Shown here piece by piece: positions 42,449 to 50,902 of a DNA stretch of 52,702 bases (within the stretch, counting starts at the first letter, position 1; every line of letters starts with the position of its first letter). The stretch covers positions 1-52,702 of the forward strand of contig CAAFPW010000024.1 of assembly GCA_900764925.1 (NCBI GenBank). Reading direction: 5' to 3'. Position numbers and translations under genes: made by a program. Under the pieces are notes generated by a model. It worked only from the letters and a program-made list of their open reading frames with translations, was not told the origin of the DNA and searched no databases. The DNA is from Fusobacteriaceae bacterium (GTDB lineage: Bacteria; Fusobacteriota; Fusobacteriia; Fusobacteriales; Fusobacteriaceae).

Positions 42449-43114
42449 ATGCTATACATAGTGGCAACACCAATAGGAAATCTTGAGGATATGACTTTGA
42501 GAGGAATACGTATTCTTAAAGAGGTAAACTATATATTTGCTGAAGATACTAGAGTTACTAAAAAATTACTAAATCATTTTGAGATTGAAAATACAGTATA
42601 TAGATATGATGAGTTTACAAAGATGCACCAGATAACTAATATCATCAATCTATTAAAAGAGGGAAAAGATATAGCCTTGGTAACAGATGCAGGAACACCT
42701 TGTATATCTGACCCGGGATATGAGCTAGTAGATGCAGCTCATAAAGAGGGAATAAAAGTAGTACCTATCCCTGGAGCCAGTGCACTTACTGCATCAGCAT
42801 CTGTGGCTGGAATCAGCATGAGAAGATTTTGTTTTGAGGGGTTTTTACCTAAGAAAAAAGGTAGACAAACTCTTTTAAAAGCTCTAGCTGAAGAGGAGAG
42901 AACAATAGTTATATATGAATCTCCATTCAGAATAGAGAAAACATTGAGAGATATAGAGCAATTTATAGGTGTGAGAGAGGTAGTAATCATCAGAGAGATA
43001 ACGAAAATCTATGAGGAGATAATGAGAGGAACTACTACTGAGCTTATAGAGAGATTGTCTAAAAACCCTATTAAAGGAGAGATCGTTCTTCTTATAAAGG
43101 GATTAGAGGATTAA
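42449..43114 (+). CDS. rsmI: 16S rRNA (cytidine(1402)-2'-O)-methyltransferase
   Basis: Methylates the 2'-OH of C1402 in the ribosomal P site. The 221-residue protein is a tetrapyrrole-methylase-fold enzyme with YIVATPIGNLEDMTLR at the start, AEDTRVTKKLLNHF, and VTDAGTPCISDPGYELV followed by PIPGASALTAS. It is shorter than E. coli RsmI (286) because it lacks the C-terminal extension, as in many Firmicute-like homologues. rbgA follows after 14 bases. Confidence 0.94.
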   Translation: MLYIVATPIGNLEDMTLRGIRILKEVNYIFAEDTRVTKKLLNHFEIENTVYRYDEFTKMHQITNIINLLKEGKDIALVTDAGTPCISDPGYELVDAAHKEGIKVVPIPGASALTASASVAGISMRRFCFEGFLPKKKGRQTLLKALAEEERTIVIYESPFRIEKTLRDIEQFIGVREVVIIREITKIYEEIMRGTTTELIERLSKNPIKGEIVLLIKGLED

Positions 43115-43128
43115 GAGGAGAGTAAATT

Positions 43129-43992
43129 ATGTCAATGACAAAGATTAACTGGTATCCTGGACATATGAAGAAAACAAAAGACTTGATAAAGGATAATATG
43201 CAACTGATAGATATAGTGTTGGAAGTTGTAGATGCAAGAATACCATTATCAAGTAAGAATCCAGATATTACAGTTTTTGCAAAAAATAAAAAAAGAGTAA
43301 TAGTATTAAATAAAGCTGACCTTGTAGAGAAAAAAGAGTTAGCTTACTGGAAAAAATATTTTAAAGAGAATAACTTTGCTGATGAAGTATTGGAGATAAG
43401 TGCAGAGACAGGATTTAATATCAAAGGGTTATACTCAATAATAGATAAGGTATCAGCAGAGAAAAAAGAGAAGATGATGGCTAAGGGCCTTAGAAAAGTC
43501 AATACTAGACTTATGGTTGTAGGTATACCAAATGTTGGTAAATCAAGACTTATCAATAGAATTGTTGGAAAAAATAGTGCTGGAGTAGGAAATAAACCAG
43601 GATTCACTAAGGGAAAACAATGGGTAAGAATAAAAGAGGGATTAGAACTTTTAGATATGCCAGGTATATTATGGCCAAAATTTGAAAGTGAAGAGGTCGG
43701 ACAAAATCTAGCTATCAGTGGAGCTATTAAGGATGAGATACTTCCAATAGAGGAGATTGCAGGAATATTGATATCTAAGATGATTAGATATGGTATGTGG
43801 GATGTTCTAAAAGATAGATATAAGCTCTTAGATGAGGATAAGAGTGAAGTTATGGGAGAGATTTTAGAAAAGATAGCTCTAAGATGTAAGATGTTTAATA
43901 AAGGTGAGAGCCTAAATGTACAACAAGCAGCTTATACTGTGCTTAGAGATTATAGAAATTGTAGACTTGGAAAATTTGGACTAGATAGATAG
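43129..43992 (+). CDS. rbgA: Ribosome biogenesis GTPase RbgA (YlqF)
   Basis: A circularly permuted GTPase needed for late 50S assembly. In the 287-residue protein the G4 motif (VLNKADLVEKK, about 64) comes before G1 (GIPNVGKSRLINRI, about 129) and G3 (DMPG), the order typical of YlqF/YawG proteins. The opening INWYPGHMKKTK is the family signature. A C-terminal helical domain (about 200-287) contacts rRNA. It sits between rsmI and nadE, within a group rich in ribosome-maturation genes. Confidence 0.95.
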   Translation: MSMTKINWYPGHMKKTKDLIKDNMQLIDIVLEVVDARIPLSSKNPDITVFAKNKKRVIVLNKADLVEKKELAYWKKYFKENNFADEVLEISAETGFNIKGLYSIIDKVSAEKKEKMMAKGLRKVNTRLMVVGIPNVGKSRLINRIVGKNSAGVGNKPGFTKGKQWVRIKEGLELLDMPGILWPKFESEEVGQNLAISGAIKDEILPIEEIAGILISKMIRYGMWDVLKDRYKLLDEDKSEVMGEILEKIALRCKMFNKGESLNVQQAAYTVLRDYRNCRLGKFGLDR

Positions 43993-44006
43993 TTGTGGAG
44001 GATTTT

Positions 44007-44828
44007 ATGGAAAAGCTGAATGTAGATTTAAATGTATTGGAAGAGATTCTTGTAAATTTTTTAAAAGAGGAAGCTGGAAAGGTTGGATTTAAAAAGGTTG
44101 TATTGGGACTTTCTGGAGGAATAGACTCAGCTCTAGTGGCTTTTTTAGCAGCTAAAGCTTTTGGACCTGAGAATGTTCTAGGGATAATGATGCCATATAA
44201 GACATCTAGCAAAGAGAGTGTTGAACATGCAAAATTGGTAATAGAAAAAACAGGTATAAGAAGTAAACTTGTAGAGATAACCCCAATGGTTGATGCTTAT
44301 TTTGCTATGAATCCAGATATGAGCAGTTTAAGAAAAGGGAATAAGATGGCAAGAGAAAGAATGTCAATACTATTTGATCATTCAGCAGCAGAAAATGCTC
44401 TTGTATTAGGAACTTCTAATAAAACTGAACTTCTTCTAGGATATGGAACACAGTTTGGAGATTCTGCTTCAGCTATAAATTCTATAGGAGATCTATATAA
44501 GACTCATGTATGGGAGTTATCAAGACATATGGGTGTACCAGCTGAGCTTATTGAAAAAAAACCTAGTGCTGATCTATGGGAAGGACAGACAGATGAGCAG
44601 GAGCTAGGATACTCATATAAGATGGCAGATGAGATACTATATAGATTTGTAGAAGAGAGAAAAACAGTAGATGAGATAGTGAAAGAGGGATATTCTAAAG
44701 AGGTAGTTGAAAAGATAATAAAGAGAACTAAAATTATGCAGTACAAAAGAGTGATGCCAGTGATTGCAAAAGTCTTTTCAAGAGGAATAGGAACAGGATT
44801 TAAGTACCCAAGAGATTGGGGAGTATAG
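44007..44828 (+). CDS. nadE: NAD+ synthetase (ammonia-dependent)
   Basis: Converts nicotinate adenine dinucleotide to NAD+ with ATP and ammonia. The 273-residue protein has the ATP pyrophosphatase P-loop SGGIDS (36-41) and the downstream LGTSNKTELLLGYGTQFGD and KPSADLWEGQTDEQELG motifs. No glutaminase domain is present, so free ammonia is the nitrogen source. I start it at the ATG at 44007, 5 bases after GTGGAGG; the in-frame GTG at 43995 is part of that site. Confidence 0.95.
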   Translation: MEKLNVDLNVLEEILVNFLKEEAGKVGFKKVVLGLSGGIDSALVAFLAAKAFGPENVLGIMMPYKTSSKESVEHAKLVIEKTGIRSKLVEITPMVDAYFAMNPDMSSLRKGNKMARERMSILFDHSAAENALVLGTSNKTELLLGYGTQFGDSASAINSIGDLYKTHVWELSRHMGVPAELIEKKPSADLWEGQTDEQELGYSYKMADEILYRFVEERKTVDEIVKEGYSKEVVEKIIKRTKIMQYKRVMPVIAKVFSRGIGTGFKYPRDWGV

Positions 44829-44863
44829 TATAAAATATTTTAAGATAAGGGGTTGTAAAATTT

Positions 44864-45232
44864 ATGGATAAGGATGAACACTTAAGACAGGAGTTAGATG
44901 AATTTAAAAAGGAAAAAGAGAGAATTAGAAATATTGTTGGAGAGATAGGTGGAAAGAACAATAAACAACATAAAGTAGTGAGCCTAATCTTTGTAATACT
45001 TATTGGAGTTCTCTTAATTTTGGGAGTTGTATTACAAAAAATTACTCTATTTTTAACATTGGAGATTGTTGTAGTACTAGGTGTATTTAAACTTATTTGG
45101 ATGTTCTATGAGTCACAAAGAGCTAGTCATTTTCAATTTTGGATACTTAATTCATTGGAGTTTAGATTGAATGAGATGGATAGAAAAGTTAGAAGAATTG
45201 AAAAGATGCTAAAAGAAGAAAAAGAGCAATAA
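44864..45232 (+). CDS. Hypothetical two-helix membrane protein with terminal coiled coils
   Basis: A 122-residue protein I do not recognise. A charged N-terminal helix (about 3-25) is followed by two membrane segments (about 40-58 and 63-80) and a basic/acidic coiled coil at the C-terminus (LEFRLNEMDRKVRRIEKMLKEEKE). Both ends would lie on the same side, probably the cytoplasm. It is the last gene of the long cluster, 35 bases after nadE, and is followed by a bidirectional terminator. A ribosome site (AAGGGG) is present. No function can be given. Confidence 0.72.
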   Translation: MDKDEHLRQELDEFKKEKERIRNIVGEIGGKNNKQHKVVSLIFVILIGVLLILGVVLQKITLFLTLEIVVVLGVFKLIWMFYESQRASHFQFWILNSLEFRLNEMDRKVRRIEKMLKEEKEQ

Positions 45233-45249
45233 GAGTAGATTAAGATTAT

Positions 45250-45294
45250 AAAAGGACTGTTTTCCACAATAAATACTAGGAAACAGTCCTTTTT
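45250..45294. terminator. Bidirectional terminator between the long cluster and the MATE gene
   Basis: AAAAGGACTGTTTTCC (45250-45265) pairs with GGAAACAGTCCTTTT (45280-45294 region) with one bulged T. A and T tracts flank both sides and the adjacent genes converge on it. Confidence 0.92.
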
Positions 45295-45297
45295 AAA

Positions 45298-46647
45298 TTA
45301 AGAAGTAATAGTTAATTTACCTATTTTTTTATTTAAATAAACTTTAGCTTGTCTCATCAAAATAAAGCTGACAATTAAGCAAAGAAGTTCAGCAATAGGA
45401 ATAGCTAACCAAATTCCCTTAGCTCCTATAATTTTAGGTAGAGTAAAGAGAGGGATAACTATAAATACTATTGATCTTCCCATAGAAACAACTACTGATT
45501 CAAAAGGTTTCTCAATGGCCGTTAAGAAAGATGTGGATATAATATTTAAAAAAGAGATAAGATAGGCAAAGCTCATAAAGAAAAGAGCGGTAATTGCTAT
45601 ATCTAATAACTCTTGATTACCTTTAGAAAATATGGAAATTATATTTTTTCCAGCTATGTGACTGACTACATATACTGTTACTCCAATAATACCTCCAGAG
45701 ATAAGGGAGATTTTTAAGACAGCTTTTATTTTATCTAGTCTTCTAGCTCCTAAGTTGTATGATACCAAAGGTTGAAGAGCTTGTGAAAGTCCATAGAGCA
45801 CTATATTCAAAATTTGATTGATATAAAAAACAATAGTTAAAGCTGATACTCCAAGAACTCCAATCTCTTTCATCAATGTTCTATTAAGTAGATACATAGC
45901 AGTAGTAGAAGCCACAAGAGATAACATCTCTGAACTACCATTGTAAAAGATATTTTTTATATCAGTAAGATAAAATTGAATATGTTTTTTAGGCTTTTTC
46001 ATTTTTATATTTGGAAGTAAGGCTAAAAATCCTACTAAACATGCTGTAAGAGTAGCTACAGCTCCACCAGTCATTCCCCATTGAAGTTTTTCAATAAAGA
46101 TATAATCTAAGATAACATTAGTAACAAGACAAGAGAAACCACTAATAAATACCCAATTAGGTTTTTCAGCAATCTTTACAAATGTTTCTGTAAATATGGG
46201 AGCAGAGTATAGAAAAGCTCCTATCATCATAGGCGTAAGATAAGCTTTGACATAGGGATATACTTCTGCATTGGTACCAAGTATAGTTATAAAAAAATTT
46301 AAGTTCAATAGAATAAAAATTGAAAATATCTCTAAGACAGAAAAAAGTAGAATTAAGGTCAAAGAGGTAGTTTCCAAAGCTCTGCTTAATTTTTTTCTTC
46401 CTGTATAGATACTAGTAATAACTCCTCCCCCAACACATATCATAAGTCCAATACTGAGTAAAAAGTTAATGAGTGGCATAGAGAGATTTACAGCAGCAAG
46501 TCCTAAAGCTCCAACATTCCTTCCAAGGAACATTCCATCTATCATCATCTGTAATGATACAACAAGCATACCAAATATGCTAGGAATAGCAAATTTAAAA
46601 AATAGTTTTGTAATATTTCCATCTTTTAAAGTTAAATTTTCAGACAT
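45298..46647 (-). CDS. MATE family multidrug/cation efflux protein
   Basis: A 449-residue, 12-segment inner-membrane exporter that expels drugs or cationic compounds in exchange for Na+ or H+. The opening FFKFAIPSIFGMLVVSLQMMIDGMFLG (start shown only to fix the family) and the internal SSEMLSLVASTTAMYLLN and GLSQALQPLVSYNLGARR are typical of MATE proteins. It resembles the NorM/DinF-like MepA branch. It diverges from a MerR/GyrI-like regulator gene across an 87-base region containing a MerR-type promoter. Confidence 0.92.
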   Translation of the reverse strand: MSENLTLKDGNITKLFFKFAIPSIFGMLVVSLQMMIDGMFLGRNVGALGLAAVNLSMPLINFLLSIGLMICVGGGVITSIYTGRKKLSRALETTSLTLILLFSVLEIFSIFILLNLNFFITILGTNAEVYPYVKAYLTPMMIGAFLYSAPIFTETFVKIAEKPNWVFISGFSCLVTNVILDYIFIEKLQWGMTGGAVATLTACLVGFLALLPNIKMKKPKKHIQFYLTDIKNIFYNGSSEMLSLVASTTAMYLLNRTLMKEIGVLGVSALTIVFYINQILNIVLYGLSQALQPLVSYNLGARRLDKIKAVLKISLISGGIIGVTVYVVSHIAGKNIISIFSKGNQELLDIAITALFFMSFAYLISFLNIISTSFLTAIEKPFESVVVSMGRSIVFIVIPLFTLPKIIGAKGIWLAIPIAELLCLIVSFILMRQAKVYLNKKIGKLTITS

Positions 46648-46693
46648 ATTATTTTTTTCTCCTTTTTTAGTGCAAAAATTTCCAATCTATGAT

Positions 46694-46725
46694 ATTATAA
46701 ACTATATAGTTAAGTATAAAGTCAA
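46694..46725 (-). promoter_or_regulatory. MerR-type promoter driving the MATE gene
   Basis: On the minus strand, TTGACT (46720-46725) and TATAAT (46694-46699) are 20 bases apart, a long spacing typical of MerR-controlled promoters (19-20 bases). The spacer contains the perfect 12-base palindrome AACTATATAGTT (46700-46711). The divergent regulator gene lies just on the other side. Confidence 0.7.
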
Positions 46726-46734
46726 GGAGAAAAT

Positions 46735-47565
46735 GTGAAAAATAGATATAAAATTTCTGAGATAGCAGATATATTTAGCATTTCAAGGCAGACATTGATA
46801 TTTTATCATAAGAAGAATATTCTTGTACCTTTTGAAATAGATGAAAAGAATGGATATAGATATTATTCTAAAAGTCAACTTTGGGATTTAGTATTCATAC
46901 TCACATTAAAAAAAGCTGGTTTTTCATTAAATGAGATAAAAAGTTTTAGTGAGATGAGAACACCACAAGAGAATATAGATTTTTTAGAAAATAAGGTTAA
47001 GGCTATAGAAAAAAGAATTGAAGATTTAAAGAAAGTAAAAGATAAAATAGGGAATAGAATGAATAATTTAAAGGAGTATCTTTTAGAAAAAGAGGAAAAG
47101 ATAGTTTTAGAGAAAGAAGATGAGATAGTTTGGTATTCTATAGATATGAAAAATTCTAGAGATGAGAGGGAGATGATATTAAACTATGAGAAATTGGATG
47201 AGATAGCAAGAGAAAATGGCATAGATGATGTTAGGTATATAAATATAATAGACTTAAAAAATTTAAATCTATTAGATAAAGATGAGATAATACCAATATT
47301 AAAATTGGGAGTATTAGTTCCTGAAAATAGAGTATTTGAAGGGTGTGAAAAATTAGAAATAGGTGAGTGTCTAACTATAAATCATAAGGATTCATATATT
47401 TCTTTAAATGATACATATAGAAAAATAGATAATTATATGATAGAGAATGGTTATAGAAGCAGAGGATATTCAATAGAGTTTATGAAGGAGTCAATTATAT
47501 CTACAAAAGATGGAGTGGGAGCTATACTAGAGATAAAGATACCAGTTGTAAAAATTGACAAGTAA
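46735..47565 (+). CDS. MerR family regulator with GyrI-like effector domain
   Basis: A 276-residue regulator of the BmrR/multidrug-sensing type. It has an N-terminal MerR helix-turn-helix (about 3-70, ISEIADIFSISRQTLIFYHKK), a coiled-coil linker (about 78-118) and a C-terminal domain (about 125-276) that looks like a GyrI-like drug-binding fold. The start is a GTG 5 bases after AAGGAG; an ATG two bases earlier is followed by a stop. The divergent MATE gene and its 20-base-spacer promoter make efflux control the likely role. Confidence 0.87.
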   Translation: MKNRYKISEIADIFSISRQTLIFYHKKNILVPFEIDEKNGYRYYSKSQLWDLVFILTLKKAGFSLNEIKSFSEMRTPQENIDFLENKVKAIEKRIEDLKKVKDKIGNRMNNLKEYLLEKEEKIVLEKEDEIVWYSIDMKNSRDEREMILNYEKLDEIARENGIDDVRYINIIDLKNLNLLDKDEIIPILKLGVLVPENRVFEGCEKLEIGECLTINHKDSYISLNDTYRKIDNYMIENGYRSRGYSIEFMKESIISTKDGVGAILEIKIPVVKIDK

Positions 47566-47577
47566 TCTTCCTTTACA

Positions 47578-47606
47578 TTGATTTTTTTGGATAAATATGA
47601 TATAAT
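47578..47606 (+). promoter_or_regulatory. Promoter of the prfA-prmC-queA-rsmD-xseB-ispA cluster
   Basis: TTGATT (47578-47583) and a perfect TATAAT (47601-47606) are 17 bases apart, with TGA directly before the -10 forming an extended element. It lies 37 bases before the prfA start codon. Confidence 0.82.
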
Positions 47607-47643
47607 TATTAAGTTATAGTGTAGAAAAGGAGATGAGAAGATA

Positions 47644-48720
47644 GTGTTCGCTAAGTTAGAAGAGGTTGTAAGAAGATTTGATGAACTTAATGAGATGTTA
47701 GGATCACCAGAGATTTTATCTGATCCTAAAAAAATGATGGAATGTAATAAAGCATTGGCTGAGATAACTCCACTTGTTGAGAAGTATAAAGAGTATAAGA
47801 CTCTTAGTGAAGATTTACAATTTATAAAAGAGAATATCAGAAATGAAAAAGATCCTGATATGAGAGAGATGATGAACGAGGAGCAAAAAGAGTTAGAAGA
47901 AAAGCTACCTGAGTATGAGAAAGAATTAAAGATTTTACTACTTCCAAAAGATGAAAATGATGATAAAAACGTTATCGTAGAGATCAGAGGAGGAGCTGGA
48001 GGAGATGAGGCTGCTCTATTTGCTGGAGATCTATTTAGAATGTATTGTAGATATGCAGAGAGAAGAAAATGGAAGATAGAGATAATTGAGAAGCAAGAGA
48101 TTGGTATTGGAGGACTAAAAGAAGCTGTATTTAGTATCAATGGATTAGGAGCTTACTCAAGATTAAAATTTGAATCTGGAGTTCACAGAGTACAAAGAGT
48201 TCCAGAGACAGAATCAGCTGGAAGAGTACATACTTCTACAGCAACTGTAGCAGTATTACCAGAGGTAGAGGATGTAAAAGAGGTTAAAATTGACCCTAAG
48301 GATTTGAAAATAGATACATATAGATCTGGAGGAGCTGGAGGTCAGCACGTAAACATGACTGACTCTGCAGTTAGAATTACTCACTTACCTACAGGTATAG
48401 TTGTACAATGTCAAGATGAGAGATCACAGTTAAAAAATAGAGAGAAAGCTATGAAACACTTAGTGTCAAAACTTTATGAGATGGAATGTGAAAAACAAAG
48501 AAGTCAAGTAGAGAGCGAGAGAAAACTTCAAGTAGGAACAGGGGATAGATCTGAAAAGATCAGAACATACAACTTCCCACAAGGAAGAATTACAGATCAT
48601 AGAATCAAATTTACTGTATATCAATTAGATGCTTTCTTAGATGGAGATATTGATGAGATGATAGATGCTCTTATCACATTCAACCAAGCTGAGATGTTAG
48701 CTAGTGCATCAGAAGAGTAA
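47644..48720 (+). CDS. prfA: Peptide chain release factor 1
   Basis: Recognises UAA and UAG stop codons and triggers peptide release. The 358-residue protein has the normal length, the GGQ catalytic motif at G232-G233-Q234 and the tripeptide PxT codon-reading region (VPETESAGRVHTST) that distinguishes RF1 from RF2. The start is a GTG at 47644, 11 bases after AAAAGGAG. An ATG that directly abuts that site would encode only Met-Arg-Arg before a UAG that overlaps the GTG. prmC, the enzyme that methylates the GGQ glutamine, begins one base after the stop. Confidence 0.96.
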   Translation: MFAKLEEVVRRFDELNEMLGSPEILSDPKKMMECNKALAEITPLVEKYKEYKTLSEDLQFIKENIRNEKDPDMREMMNEEQKELEEKLPEYEKELKILLLPKDENDDKNVIVEIRGGAGGDEAALFAGDLFRMYCRYAERRKWKIEIIEKQEIGIGGLKEAVFSINGLGAYSRLKFESGVHRVQRVPETESAGRVHTSTATVAVLPEVEDVKEVKIDPKDLKIDTYRSGGAGGQHVNMTDSAVRITHLPTGIVVQCQDERSQLKNREKAMKHLVSKLYEMECEKQRSQVESERKLQVGTGDRSEKIRTYNFPQGRITDHRIKFTVYQLDAFLDGDIDEMIDALITFNQAEMLASASEE

Positions 48721-48721
48721 T

Positions 48722-49858
48722 ATGAATCTATTAGAAATATTAAATTTTTCAAAAGAGTATTTGCAAAAATACTCTTTTTCAAAACCCCGTCTTGAAAGTG
48801 AAAAACTTATAGCTACAGTGTTAAAGTTAGATAGAATAACTCTATATGCATATTTTGATATGGAGCTTACAGCTGAACAAAAGGATACAATAAAAAAATA
48901 CCTAAGAGAGATGGCAAGAGGAAGAATAGGTTTTGATGAACTTATTAAAAGTAAGGGAGAGCAAGATATAGATATGAAAAATTATAAAGAGGAAAACTAT
49001 GACTTGCTAAAAAAATCTATAGAGTATTTAGAAAAATATCAAGTGCCTAATGCTAGACTTGATGCTGAATATATTTTTGCACATGTCCTCAAGGTAAATA
49101 GAGTGACACTTACTTTAAATCTAAATAAAAAGATAGAGGATGAAGATAAAAATAGAATAAGAGAGATGTTGATAGCTAGAGGAAAAGAGAGAAGACCATT
49201 GCAATACTTACTTGGAGAGTGGGAGTTCTATGGTTATCCATTTAAGTTGGATGAGAGAGTGTTAATTCCTAGAGCAGATACAGAGATATTGGTAGAACAG
49301 TGTAAATATCTCGTAAATGAGATACCTGTACCTAAGATATTGGATATAGGAACTGGAAGTGGAGCAATAGCCATCTCTCTTGGAAAAGAGTTACCTAATG
49401 CTCATATCTTAGGAATAGATGTGAGTGAGGGAGCTTTGGAGGTAGCAACAGAAAATAGAGATATGAATGGGGCTACAAATGTAAAATTTCTAAAATCAGA
49501 TGTTTTTTCTAGTTTAAGAGATGAAAAATATAAAAATGTAAAATTTAATCTGATAGTATCTAACCCACCCTATATACCTACACAGGAGTATAGAGGGTTA
49601 ATGCCAGAAGTATTGAAATATGAGCCGCAAAATGCTCTTACTGATGGAGGAGATGGATACTATTTCTATGAAAAAATCTCTAAAGAGGCTAAGGAGTTTT
49701 TAACTAAAGATGGATATTTAGCCTTTGAAGTGGGATATAATCAAGCTGAAAAAGTAGCTGATTTTATGAGAGAGAATAGTTTTGATGTAATCTCAATTGT
49801 AAAAGATTATGGTGGAATAGATAGAGTAGTAATTGGAAAGAGAAGAGAGGAAAATTAA
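48722..49858 (+). CDS. prmC: Release factor glutamine methyltransferase with duplicated N-terminal domain
   Basis: Methylates the GGQ glutamine of release factors. The C-terminal half is a standard PrmC methyltransferase, with the SAM site DIGTGSGAIAISLG (about 208) and the catalytic NPPY at 281-284. At 378 residues it is about 100 longer than usual. The extra part is a second N-terminal helical domain: residues about 3-68 (LLEILNFSKEYLQKYSFSKP ... ARGR) repeat as about 95-156 (LLKKSIEYLEKYQVPNARLD ... ARGKER). The ATG at 48722 sits just after the prfA stop; the in-frame GTG at 48704 inside prfA is less likely. queA overlaps by one base. Confidence 0.94.
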   Translation: MNLLEILNFSKEYLQKYSFSKPRLESEKLIATVLKLDRITLYAYFDMELTAEQKDTIKKYLREMARGRIGFDELIKSKGEQDIDMKNYKEENYDLLKKSIEYLEKYQVPNARLDAEYIFAHVLKVNRVTLTLNLNKKIEDEDKNRIREMLIARGKERRPLQYLLGEWEFYGYPFKLDERVLIPRADTEILVEQCKYLVNEIPVPKILDIGTGSGAIAISLGKELPNAHILGIDVSEGALEVATENRDMNGATNVKFLKSDVFSSLRDEKYKNVKFNLIVSNPPYIPTQEYRGLMPEVLKYEPQNALTDGGDGYYFYEKISKEAKEFLTKDGYLAFEVGYNQAEKVADFMRENSFDVISIVKDYGGIDRVVIGKRREEN

Positions 49859-50889
49859 TGTCTACAAAACTACATGATTATGATTATCATCTACCAGAGG
49901 AGCTCATAGGACAGGAGCCTAGAGAGCCTAGAGACCATGCTAGACTTATGTTGGTGGATAGAGAGAATAAAAAAATAGAGCAGAAACATTTTTATGATAT
50001 AATAGATTATCTACATGAGGGGGATATCCTAGTAAGAAACTCTACTAAGGTAATACCAGCAAGACTTTTTGGACACAAGGAAACTGGTGGAGTGTTAGAA
50101 ATCCTACTTATTAAGAGAATAAATCTAGATACTTGGGAGTGTTTATTAAAGCCAGCTAAAAAATTGAAGCTTGGACAAAAACTATATGTGGGACAAAACA
50201 ATGAACTTATAGCTGAACTTATAGAGATAAAGGATGATGGAAATAGAGTTCTAAAATTTACCTATGAGGGAGCTTTTGAAGAGGTATTGGATAAACTTGG
50301 AAATATGCCATTACCACCATATATAGTGGAAACTCTAAAAGAAAAAGAGAGATATCAAACTGTCTACGCTCAAAGAGGGGAATCAGTAGCGGCTCCAACA
50401 GCTGGATTACATTTTACTAAGGAGCTATTGGATAGAATAGAGAAAAAAGGGATAAAGATTGTAGATATATTCTTAGAGGTTGGACTGGGAACATTTAGAC
50501 CTGTACAAACTGAGGATGTATTAGATCATAAGATGCATGAGGAGGTTTTTGAGATACCTCAAGAGGCAGCTGATATAATAAATAGAGCAAAAGCAGAGGG
50601 AAGAAGAGTAATATCAGTAGGTACTACAAGCACTAGAGCTTTGGAATCATCAGTGGATGAGAGTGGAAAAGTAATAGCTCAAAAGAGCAGTACAGAGATA
50701 TTTATCTACCCTGGATACAGATTTAAGGTAGTAGATGCACTTATTACAAATTTCCATCTACCAAAATCTACACTTCTTATGCTTGTATCAGCTTTTTCAA
50801 ACAGAGAGTTTATGTTGGATGTATATGGAATGGCCGTAGCTGAAAAATATCATTTCTTCAGTTTTGGAGATGCAATGTTTATCTATTAA
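49858..50889 (+). CDS. queA: S-adenosylmethionine:tRNA ribosyltransferase-isomerase
   Basis: Transfers and isomerises the ribosyl part of SAM onto preQ1-tRNA to give epoxyqueuosine. The 343-residue protein has the family opening YDYHLPEELIGQEPREPRDHARLM, here represented by its first residues, and contains GESVAAPTAGLHFT and NFHLPKSTLLMLVSAF. No other queuosine genes are in the window. Its start overlaps the prmC stop by one base, and rsmD follows after 13 bases. Confidence 0.95.
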   Translation: MSTKLHDYDYHLPEELIGQEPREPRDHARLMLVDRENKKIEQKHFYDIIDYLHEGDILVRNSTKVIPARLFGHKETGGVLEILLIKRINLDTWECLLKPAKKLKLGQKLYVGQNNELIAELIEIKDDGNRVLKFTYEGAFEEVLDKLGNMPLPPYIVETLKEKERYQTVYAQRGESVAAPTAGLHFTKELLDRIEKKGIKIVDIFLEVGLGTFRPVQTEDVLDHKMHEEVFEIPQEAADIINRAKAEGRRVISVGTTSTRALESSVDESGKVIAQKSSTEIFIYPGYRFKVVDALITNFHLPKSTLLMLVSAFSNREFMLDVYGMAVAEKYHFFSFGDAMFIY

Positions 50890-50902
50890 TGGAGTTGATG
50901 TG

